Assembly (NCBI RefSeq): GCF_900476215.1
Contig: NZ_LS483446.1
Location: 806,001-870,000 of the forward strand
Direction of reading: 5' to 3'
DNA length: 64,000 bases
From: Helicobacter mustelae
GTDB taxonomy: Bacteria; Campylobacterota; Campylobacteria; Campylobacterales; Helicobacteraceae
Both the position numbers and the translations under genes were made by a program. The notes under the pieces were generated by a model. The model saw nothing but the letters and a program-made list of their open reading frames with translations. It had not been told where the DNA came from and made no database searches. Positions within the stretch are counted from its first letter, which is position 1; each line of letters opens with the position of its first letter. Positions 9,493-17,149 of the stretch are shown here, piece after piece.

Positions 9493-9966
9493 TTGTGTGC
9501 GGATTTTGCCCTAGGTCAGTGGGATGTAATCCCAAAAAATGTGTATTCCTTGATTGCTCAAGGAGCTTATTTTCTTTCACAAGGAGAAGGAACTTGGGGG
9601 GATGGAACTGTCATACAATTTCATGAGATAGGTAATTTCTCTGCAGTACTTGAGAAATGGATTGATTTTTATATCCAAAGTAAAAAATTTCAATATGTTG
9701 CAGGGATTTTGGAGATCATCAATAAAAAAGGTCGGGCTATTGATTTGTATTCGGACTTGTTTTTTATGATTTGTATGGTTGAAAATCTGATTGGGCAGCA
9801 ACAAATAGCCAAGGTGGATGAGGCGCAAAAATCCCAGCAAATTGAGCAAATCAATAAGGCACTTGAGATACTGAAAGAAAATAATTTTTCTAAGGAAGTG
9901 CTTGAGCAATACAGAAAAAGCCTAGAATATGGTATTAGCGCTCCAACAACTTATGAAATTCTTTAG
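9493..9966 (+). CDS. Unknown helical protein, first ORF of HEPN-KAP insert
   Basis: A 157-codon frame that begins just three bases after the csd6 stop, in the same frame as csd6. The only early start is a TTG at 9493 without a convincing Shine-Dalgarno; the next in-frame ATGs are deep inside (FFMICM region). The product is mostly helical and acidic, with a Gln/Glu/Lys-rich segment near residues 100-130. No family is recognised. It may be an intact small protein, or the 3' part of a longer gene whose 5' end was lost at the insert junction. It overlaps the next ORF by 38 bases in a different frame, so a frameshifted single gene is also possible. Confidence 0.5.
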   Translation: MCADFALGQWDVIPKNVYSLIAQGAYFLSQGEGTWGDGTVIQFHEIGNFSAVLEKWIDFYIQSKKFQYVAGILEIINKKGRAIDLYSDLFFMICMVENLIGQQQIAKVDEAQKSQQIEQINKALEILKENNFSKEVLEQYRKSLEYGISAPTTYEIL

Positions 9967-10273
9967 CGTTTCTCTAGCAAATACAAAATGCAGGGCTACC
10001 AGAGAGTATTTTAATAAGGAATGCAGGAAAAGACTATGTGAGCAAATTCTTGGGTATCGCAATGCTCTAGCACACGGAGAGGATTTAAATCTCGATGAAC
10101 AAGAAATTAGAAAAATCACGCAAGCCTATGGCGATTTTAAGCAGATGATTATTGAGTATTTCTTTAGAATCATTGGACTGAGTCAAGATATCCAGAGCAA
10201 TAGAGATTTTTCGCGACTTATTGATGCGAGGGAAACGGGATCCTCTTCAGAATCCGAAAGGAAAAATAGATGA
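9929..10273 (+). CDS. Small HEPN-domain-like protein
   Basis: A 114-residue, strongly helical protein. The segment GYRNALAHGEDL (residues 42-53) has the R-x4-H signature (R44, H49) of HEPN domains, many of which are ribonucleases in toxin-antitoxin and anti-phage systems. The following acidic helix (DEQEIRKITQAYGDFKQMIIEYFFRII) is typical of the fold. The start is ATG 9929 or 9953; both lie within the end of the preceding ORF. The stop overlaps the ATG of the KAP NTPase gene (ATGA), so the two are co-translated. HEPN assignment rests on the motif and fold-like composition; nuclease activity is inference. Confidence 0.65.
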   Translation: MVLALQQLMKFFSVSLANTKCRATREYFNKECRKRLCEQILGYRNALAHGEDLNLDEQEIRKITQAYGDFKQMIIEYFFRIIGLSQDIQSNRDFSRLIDARETGSSSESERKNR

Positions 10274-11928
10274 ATCCTGTTGATTTTGCAGACAGAGATA
10301 CTTGCAAAGAAAAAATCATGGAAATTATTAAAGAAAATAAAGATAGGCCTATTGCTATTGCAATCAATGGAAAATGGGGTGTAGGAAAAACTTATTTTTG
10401 GAAAAACATGCTAGCTCCATTACTGGCGACTGAGTTGAAGAAAAAAGTGCTTTACACTTCATTTTTTGGTAAAAATAATGAACAAGACATTATTCAAGAT
10501 CTCGTAGCGCAATTTTTGAAAGCAGCAAATGCAAAGCTAGAGGTGATGAAAAATATTTCCAAGATCTTTGGCAAAGCTCTGGCCCCCAATATTGGCTTTA
10601 TTTTTAATCTCTTTGGAGAAAAAGACTTGCGCGATGCGGTTGTATGCATCGATGACTTTGAGCGATTGTCAGATAAAATCCCCTTGCAGGATAGCTTGGG
10701 GCTAATATGTGAGCTCAAAGAGAATAAGAGATGTTCTGTAATTGTACTCTACAATGAAGATGAGTTATTTAAAATCGAAAAACCCGATCCAAAAAATGAT
10801 TCAAACAAGTCTGAGCCAACGAGGAATGCAAGGAATAAGAGCATATTTGAAAAATACAAGGAAAAGGTATTTGATTTTCAAATAAAATTTGCCCCATCCA
10901 CCGCAGAGCAGTTTTCTCTATTGGCATTCAAACTCAGCAGGGATTTTGATTCTTATCAGTATTTGCCTGAGATTCTCAATGTTGATGAGCTCTTAAAACT
11001 TCATCATTCTACGAATTTGAGGGATTTGAATAGAGTGAATTATGCCTACCAAATCCTTCTAAAAGATTTTTCTATAGGATATCCTTCCGAGGATTTTGAG
11101 AAGACTTATTGCTATTTGCTCTATTCTCTTGTTTATGCCTATTGCTTTCAAGCTGATTTTGAAGCATATGCCTCCTCTATAACACCACCAGCTTTGCGTT
11201 TTCCAGCCGCTTCATCTGGTTTGTCAGATTATTTCAGAGATTCTTCTTTACTCATGGCTGTGACAACAGATTTGCTATCCCCATGCGCTTCATTTGGCAA
11301 TGATTTATTGAGAAGATATTTTTCGCCAATATTGGGCAAAGTTCTTATGTTGATTGAGCAAACAGGCTTTTCCTATACGCGAATCTACTCTGCAAAAGAG
11401 AGTGGATTAACACTGCTAGAGAAACACAGAAATTTTCTTAAAAATTTTACCCACAAAATTCTATCAGACACTTCTTTTCATAAGGATTTTTTACAAGAGT
11501 TGCAACAAGCTAATCATGATCTTAAAGAGGCTTCCATCAATTTCTTTCTCAAACATCAAAACAATTTAGAAGCCCTTCCTTATATCTTTGGTTTTAGGAT
11601 TCTAAATTATTCATCAAGAGTTTTTGATCCTAAAAACAAGAGAGAAGAAGCCTTAAGCACCTCTGAAGTGCGTTCTATATTGGATCTAACAAGGGGTTCT
11701 TTATTGGATCTTATTATGGAAGAACATAAAGATGCTTGCTTAGAACTATTGCATCAATGGTGCGAGCATGCATACCCTTGGGTAAGGGATAAGCGGAATG
11801 AGGATCGTGAAAAATATTTTTGGGTAGATCGGTATACTTTTTTCATCCCGCTCAAAGAAGCATTGGAACGAAAAAACATCGATCTTCCACAAAATGATTT
11901 GATAAAACTCCTTCCAATTCCAAAATGA
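10270..11928 (+). CDS. KAP-family P-loop NTPase
   Basis: 552 residues. Walker A GKWGVGKT at 34-41, followed by YFWKNML, and Walker B VVCIDDFERLSD at about 124-135 with an acidic pair D128/D129 are typical of KAP-type (STAND-related) NTPases. A sensor-like VIVLYNEDEL follows. The rest is helical and ends without an obvious effector domain. There is no clear transmembrane insertion, unlike classical KAP proteins. It is coupled to the upstream HEPN-like gene by an ATGA overlap. Such NTPase/HEPN pairs occur in defence islands, so sensing of phage or stress with HEPN as effector is a reasonable inference. Base composition looks more A+T rich than the flanking genes, suggesting transfer. Confidence 0.82.
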   Translation: MNPVDFADRDTCKEKIMEIIKENKDRPIAIAINGKWGVGKTYFWKNMLAPLLATELKKKVLYTSFFGKNNEQDIIQDLVAQFLKAANAKLEVMKNISKIFGKALAPNIGFIFNLFGEKDLRDAVVCIDDFERLSDKIPLQDSLGLICELKENKRCSVIVLYNEDELFKIEKPDPKNDSNKSEPTRNARNKSIFEKYKEKVFDFQIKFAPSTAEQFSLLAFKLSRDFDSYQYLPEILNVDELLKLHHSTNLRDLNRVNYAYQILLKDFSIGYPSEDFEKTYCYLLYSLVYAYCFQADFEAYASSITPPALRFPAASSGLSDYFRDSSLLMAVTTDLLSPCASFGNDLLRRYFSPILGKVLMLIEQTGFSYTRIYSAKESGLTLLEKHRNFLKNFTHKILSDTSFHKDFLQELQQANHDLKEASINFFLKHQNNLEALPYIFGFRILNYSSRVFDPKNKREEALSTSEVRSILDLTRGSLLDLIMEEHKDACLELLHQWCEHAYPWVRDKRNEDREKYFWVDRYTFFIPLKEALERKNIDLPQNDLIKLLPIPK

Positions 11929-12076
11929 TTTTTTTAACTCCTTCTCTTAAACAATCCCTTCTCTTCCCCTTGAGCCTCTTTAATTCAAAAGACTTTTTTT
12001 GCATTTCCACCAAATCCATGGATTTCAATCCATAACCTTGCAGCAAACAAAAGCTTTGATGAGGGTTTTTGCGCAC
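11852..12076 (-). other. Possible small ORF or remnant at right edge of insert
   Basis: Between the KAP gene and the radical SAM gene a minus-strand frame (GTG at 12076) encodes about 50 residues in the intergenic part, including CLLQGYGLKSMDLVEMQ and a Lys/Arg-rich helix, before running antisense to the KAP 3' end. The text looks protein-like, but no family is recognised and there is no clear ribosome binding site. It may be the remnant of whatever occupied this site. Confidence 0.2.
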
Positions 12077-12131
12077 TGGGAATTTGTGCTTTTCTATGGA
12101 TTAGGGATTTTTGGCGTGAGAATTTTGGTCA

Positions 12132-13088
12132 TCATTTTTGTTTGATGGTATAAAAGCAAAGGGAGTTGATCTCTGTGATGAAGATTTTTTGATCCTTTAG
12201 CAGGGATTTTAGCTCTGCCTTTGCTTCAAAATCGAGCATGGCATCTGCCTCAGAGAGTTCTAGTGGGCGGAGCTTGATGAGGTCATAGAGCTGCTCTGCG
12301 CAAATCTTTGGCGCAGCGGGTGCAGTGACTTCAGCGGGTATGGCAGTGGGATCTAGCGGAGCGCTTGCGCGCTTGGGGATGGAGATGGGAGTGTTTGGGA
12401 GATGGTGCTGCAAAAACCTAGCAATCTCTTCTAGCTCCAAGAGACTTAGTGGTGTGCTTTTGTAGGCTGGTGGCCTATCAATGGTGCCCACATCGATGCG
12501 CGAGAGCTTGATTTGCCCAAAGAATTCCACCAAAGAATTGAGATTTTCGCGCCCATCATTGATGTTTTTAACAAACAAAATCTCTGCGATGAGCTCACCC
12601 TTATAAATTTTACTAAATTCCAAAATCCCCCCCGCGATTTCTTCAAGATTTAGGCTTTTGTGTGGTCGATCGATGCGCGAGAAGATCTTCTCATTTCCCC
12701 CATCAAAAGAAAATTTCACCTTGTCAAAAAGAAGCAAGGCTTTTTGCACAGAAGGCTCCCCAAAACGTGAACCATTGCTAAGGATCAGGGTTTGGATATG
12801 GGGAGGGATTTGCTTTTTGATTTCTGTGATGAGCTCAAAGAGATGGGGGTAGAGTGTGGGTTCGCCATTAGCGGTGATGGTAAGCACATCGATATTTTGC
12901 AATGGCGTGTGGCAAAGCTCTTTTAGGATCTCTTCTACTGGGATGATTTCTCGCATTTCTCGCATGGCTTTTTTGCCCTCTAGCTCGCAATAAAGGCAGT
13001 CAAAATTGCACTGCTTGGCATAAGGAGAGAGATCGATGCCAAGTGAAGTGCCAAATCTGCGCGAAAAAATGGGGCCAAAGAGGATCAT
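12132..13088 (-). CDS. Radical SAM protein (HP0117-like)
   Basis: 318 residues. A CxxxCxxC cluster motif (C27, C31, C34 in CNFDCLYC) marks a radical SAM enzyme, and ITANGEPTLYPH and ILSNGS elements follow as expected for the family. A C-terminal domain of about 80 residues is less conserved. The gene is equivalent by content and neighbourhood to H. pylori HP0117, a radical SAM protein of undefined substrate; a role in nucleic acid or tRNA modification is only a guess. Its ATG overlaps the topA stop (ATGA), so the two genes form a coupled minus-strand pair. Confidence 0.88.
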   Translation of the reverse strand: MILFGPIFSRRFGTSLGIDLSPYAKQCNFDCLYCELEGKKAMREMREIIPVEEILKELCHTPLQNIDVLTITANGEPTLYPHLFELITEIKKQIPPHIQTLILSNGSRFGEPSVQKALLLFDKVKFSFDGGNEKIFSRIDRPHKSLNLEEIAGGILEFSKIYKGELIAEILFVKNINDGRENLNSLVEFFGQIKLSRIDVGTIDRPPAYKSTPLSLLELEEIARFLQHHLPNTPISIPKRASAPLDPTAIPAEVTAPAAPKICAEQLYDLIKLRPLELSEADAMLDFEAKAELKSLLKDQKIFITEINSLCFYTIKQK

Positions 13089-15274
13089 TGATCGACCCTA
13101 TGTTTGCATTTGATGCATTCAAAAATTGCCCTGCCTCTGTAGGTGCGATCATTCATGAGATAGTTGCATTCAGGGCATTTGTGATTGGTGGGGGGGAATT
13201 TGGAGAGAAAATTGCATTTAGGATAATTAGAACAACCATAAAACGCCCCCCTGCGGCTATTTCGCAGCAAGATCTCTCCGCCACATTCTGGGCAAGCAAC
13301 ACCCTCTAGCACCTTTTGCTGGGAGGGTTTGGCTAAGAGACTTTTGGTGTTTTTGCACTCTGGGTAGGCACTGCAGGCCAAAAAGCTGCCATTGCGTCCC
13401 ATTTTTGTCACCATGGGCTTTCCGCATTTCTCACAAGACTCAGGATCTTTTTCTCCCTCTTCTTCTTGGGGTTTGATGTATTTGCATTTGGGGTAGGCAC
13501 CACAGGCGGTGAATTCTCCATAGCGGCTCTCGCGCAAAAGAAGCTCGCTGCCACATTGTGGACAGTATTCGCCCGTGGGAATTTTCATTTTTTGGGAGGC
13601 AATGTCTGTCTTGCCAGCATTGATTTGCTCCATGAAGGGTTCATAAAAATCCCAGAGGAATTTTTGCCAATTCTGCTTATTTTCTGCAATCTCATCAAGC
13701 TTAGTTTCTAATGAAGCACTAAAGGTCGCATCCACGATTTTATCAAAATGATTTTCTAGCATCTCGATAACCTTGAAGGCACTTTCTTGTGGATGGATTT
13801 GCTTGTTTTCGATCTTGATGTAGTAGCGGCTATTGAGCAGGGCGATGGTGGGGGCATAGGTGCTAGGCCGCCCAATCCCTAGGCTCTCTAGTATTTTTAT
13901 CAAAGAGGCCTCTGAATAGCGGGCAGGGGGTTGTGTGGTATGTTTGTTGACCTCTAGGGATTGTGGTTTGATCTTTGCGCCCACCTCTAATTCTGGCAAA
14001 AGCTTGTCTTTGTCTTCATTTCCAAGCACTTTATAAAATCCATCAAAAAGGAGTCTGCGCCCATTGGCTTTGAACTCTCCCTCTTCACCGATAAAGGTGA
14101 TGCTTTGACTCTCTAAAATCGCATCCTCCATTTGCGAGGCAAGGAAGCGATGATAGATTAGGGTATAAAGCTTTAATTCTTCATTCTTAAGATAGTTTTT
14201 GGCAATCTCTGGAGTGAAGTCTAGATTTGTGGGGCGGATGGCTTCATGGGCCTCTTGGGCACTTTTGTTTTTGGTGGCATAGATTTTGGGCTTTTTGGGT
14301 AGATAGGCCTGCCCAAATGCTTTGAGGATGTGTTCGCGCGCTTGGTCCTGGGCGATTTTTGCGATATTGAGGCTATCTGTCCTCATATAGGTGATGACTC
14401 CCATGTAACCCTGATGGGTTTGGACTCCTTCATAGAGTTTTTGGGCGATGCTCATGGTCCTTGTGGGCGAGTAGCCTAGCAAATTAGAAGCGCTTTGCTG
14501 CAATGTCGAGGTCATGAAAGGCGGGGGGGTGGGGGATTTTTTGGATTTTTTTTGCAGGTCCCCGATAGTGTAGAGATTTTTTTGTAAGTTTTCTTGCATC
14601 TGCTTTGCACGTGCTTCCTCTGTAATCTCTTGTTCTTTTAGTTTTTTGCCCTGATAGGCGATGAGCTGCGCAGATAGGCCTAGGAAATTGCCTTCTATGC
14701 TGTAGTAATCCAGTGGGATAAATTTCTGTATCTCTCTTTCTTTGTCAATGATGATTTTTAACGCTGCGCTTTGCACCCTTCCTGCGCTAAGACCCTTGGC
14801 GATCTTACTAGAAACTAGGGAGCTTAGCTTAAAGCCTACGATGCGATCTAGAAATCTTCTAGCTTGCTGGGCATTGACTTTATTCATATCGATGTTTCTA
14901 GGATTGGCTAGGGCATCTTGTATAGCCGTTTTTGTGATCTCATGAAAGACGATGCGCGGGAAGCTCTGGGGATCTTTGGCTATGGCCTGGGTGATATGAT
15001 AGCCAATCGCCTCACCCTCTCGATCCTCATCGGTTGCAATGTAAACCTGGGAGGATTGCTTGGCTAGCTCTTTGATATTCTTGGCGATTTCTTGATGATC
15101 CTCATCAATGACATATCTTGCCTCAAAACTCTCTTGTTTGATATGGATGCCAAACCGCATCTTTGGCAGGTCGCGGATGTGTCCTTTGGAGGCGATGACC
15201 TGATATTCTTCCCCCAAAAAATTCTGAATAGTCTTTGCCTTTGCGGGAGATTCTACAATAATCAATTTTTTCAT
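13085..15274 (-). CDS. topA: DNA topoisomerase I
   Basis: Type IA topoisomerase that relaxes negative supercoils. The 729-residue protein starts MKKLIIVESPAKAKT (Toprim domain), has the acidic TDEDREGE at 81-88 and the catalytic tyrosine Y296 in GVITYMRTDS. The C-terminus carries four successive Cys4 zinc ribbons (CPQCG, CEKCG, CPECG and CPECN), each with a paired CxxxxxCxxC-like half. Length and order are normal for Helicobacter. The gene is divergent from flaB, with 183 bases between the starts. Confidence 0.97.
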   Translation of the reverse strand: MKKLIIVESPAKAKTIQNFLGEEYQVIASKGHIRDLPKMRFGIHIKQESFEARYVIDEDHQEIAKNIKELAKQSSQVYIATDEDREGEAIGYHITQAIAKDPQSFPRIVFHEITKTAIQDALANPRNIDMNKVNAQQARRFLDRIVGFKLSSLVSSKIAKGLSAGRVQSAALKIIIDKEREIQKFIPLDYYSIEGNFLGLSAQLIAYQGKKLKEQEITEEARAKQMQENLQKNLYTIGDLQKKSKKSPTPPPFMTSTLQQSASNLLGYSPTRTMSIAQKLYEGVQTHQGYMGVITYMRTDSLNIAKIAQDQAREHILKAFGQAYLPKKPKIYATKNKSAQEAHEAIRPTNLDFTPEIAKNYLKNEELKLYTLIYHRFLASQMEDAILESQSITFIGEEGEFKANGRRLLFDGFYKVLGNEDKDKLLPELEVGAKIKPQSLEVNKHTTQPPARYSEASLIKILESLGIGRPSTYAPTIALLNSRYYIKIENKQIHPQESAFKVIEMLENHFDKIVDATFSASLETKLDEIAENKQNWQKFLWDFYEPFMEQINAGKTDIASQKMKIPTGEYCPQCGSELLLRESRYGEFTACGAYPKCKYIKPQEEEGEKDPESCEKCGKPMVTKMGRNGSFLACSAYPECKNTKSLLAKPSQQKVLEGVACPECGGEILLRNSRRGAFYGCSNYPKCNFLSKFPPTNHKCPECNYLMNDRTYRGRAIFECIKCKHRVDQ

Positions 15275-15403
15275 TTTTATACTCTATGCTTTGGATTTCC
15301 CTGCCTAGCGGGGTTTTCTCCACTGGAATCGGGTGGGTTGCTAATTCTACAACATTTTTTTTCAATTTTTTAAATCAAAGATAAGGAATTAAGCGGCAAA
15401 AAG

Positions 15404-15419
15404 TGGAACGCTTGTTGCT
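15404..15419 (+). promoter_or_regulatory. Sigma54 (RpoN) promoter of flaB
   Basis: TGGAACG-N4-TTGCT matches the -24/-12 consensus TGGCACG-N4-TTGCW with a single change, and the GG and GC doublets are spaced by ten bases as required. It lies 39 bases upstream of the flaB ATG. In H. pylori flaB is an RpoN/FlgR class 2 flagellar gene, so the same control is expected here. Confidence 0.9.
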
Positions 15420-15457
15420 TTACTTGGCTTGTTTAGTTCAAATGCAAAGGATGCAAC

Positions 15458-17002
15458 ATGAGTTTTAGGATAAATACAAATATCGCGGCGCTAAATGCAC
15501 ATTCTATAGGTGTTCAGACAAATAGAAATATTGCAGGCTCTCTAGAAAAGCTTAGCTCTGGTCTAAGAATCAACAAAGCAGCAGATGATGCTTCAGGGAT
15601 GGCAATTGCAGATAGTCTGAGAAGCCAGAGTGAGAGTTTGGGACAGGCAGTGAGAAATGCCAATGATGCCATTGGTATGATACAAATTGCTGATAAGGCG
15701 ATGGATGAGCAACTAAAAATTTTAGATACCATCAAGGCAAAGGCCATCCAAGCAGCCCAAGATGGTCAAAGCCAAGAATCCAGAAGATCGCTTCAAAGTG
15801 ATATTAGGAGATTGATGGAGGAGCTTGATAATATCGCAAATACGACGAGCTTCAATGGTCAGCAAATGCTCTCAGGTGCATTTACAAATAAAGAATTTCA
15901 AATTGGTGCGTATTCTAACACTACTGTAAAGGCATCCATTGGCCCCACAAGCTCAGATAAAATCGGACATATTAGGATGGAAACTGCATCATTTAGCGGT
16001 GTGGGCATGCTTGCTAGTGCTGGGGGAAATAACCTCACAGAAGTGGCGCTAAATTTTAAGGCGACAGATGGGGTGAATAGTTTTGAACTAGAAAACGTAA
16101 GAATTTCTACTTCAGCGGGCACGGGGATTGGCGCTTTGAGTGAGGTCATCAACCGCTTCTCTGACAAATTGGGCATACGAGCTACTTATAATGTTATGGC
16201 AACAGGGACAAGTCCTGTGATGTCTGGGACGGTACGCGGACTTGTGATTAATGGTGTGAGAATTGGGACGGTTAATGAAGTGCGCAAAAATGACTCAGAT
16301 GGAAGGCTTATCAATGCGATTAACTCAGTCAAAAATCAAACAGGCGTGGAAGCATCACTGGATATCACAGGAAGAATCAATCTTGTTTCTTTGGATGGAA
16401 GGGCGATCTCTGTACATGCAGATGGCGAGGCCTCTCATGTTTTTGGCGAGGGGAATTTCACTGGAATCTCTGGCAATAACCATGCCATCGTAGGACGTCT
16501 CACACTCATCCGCACAGATGCTAGAGACATCATCGTAAGTGGCGTGAATTTCTCTCACATTGGTCTTCACTCCGCTCAAGGAGTGGCTGAGACCACAGCC
16601 AACCTCAGACAACTCAGGGGAATGTTTGGTGCAGATATTGCATCTGCTGCTGGCGCCAATGCCAACAAAGCCCAGGCAGATATCAATAGACAGGGGATTG
16701 GCGCTGGGGTGACCAGTCTCAAGGGTGCAATGATTGTCATGGATATGGTGGACTCTGCACGCACTCAGCTAGATAAAGTCCGCTCAGACATGGGTTCTGT
16801 GCAGATCCAACTGGTGTCTACCATCAATAATATCTCCACCACTCAGGTAAATGTCAAGGCTGCAGAATCACAAATTAGAGATGTGGATTTTGCTGCAGAA
16901 TCTGCAAACTTCTCCAAAAACAATATCTTGGCTCAAAGCGGAAGCTTCGCGCTAGCCCAGGCCAATGCTGTCCAACAAAATGTCTTAAGACTTTTGCAAT
17001 AA
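15458..17002 (+). CDS. flaB: Flagellin B (minor flagellin)
   Basis: 514 residues, the same length as H. pylori FlaB, and very similar to it throughout. The N-terminal D0/D1 region begins [20 protein letters not shown] and contains [24 protein letters not shown]; the C-terminal D0 helix ends [15 protein letters not shown]. The variable D2/D3 centre is Ser/Thr/Gly rich and a likely target of pseudaminic acid-type glycosylation. No cleaved signal is present, as expected for type III flagellar export. FlaB forms the hook-proximal part of the filament. It has a sigma54 promoter upstream and a hairpin terminator downstream, and sits beside topA and the DUF115 gene as in H. pylori. Confidence 0.97.
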
Positions 17003-17010
17003 CCTTTCTC

Positions 17011-17034
17011 AAAGCCTTGGTTTTAGGCTTTTTT
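17011..17034 (+). terminator. Rho-independent terminator after flaB
   Basis: AAAGCCT (17011-17017) pairs with AGGCTTT (17025-17031) around a 7-base loop and runs into further T residues. It begins 9 bases after the flaB stop. Confidence 0.8.
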
Positions 17035-17149
17035 CATTGTTTTAAAATCATCCACCTCCTCCATTTTGCCAATGCCAATCTGGAGGGTTTTTTAATTACC
17101 CACCCCGCTTTTTTAGACTTTGGGGTTATTTTCATTTCAGGGGAATGGA

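Noticed and set aside
12627-12633. C7 run in the radical SAM gene
   Set aside because: Short, and the frame is intact; probably stable.
14521-14540. G-runs inside topA as phase-variable tracts
   Set aside because: At most seven G with interruption, in an essential gene; not a plausible switch.
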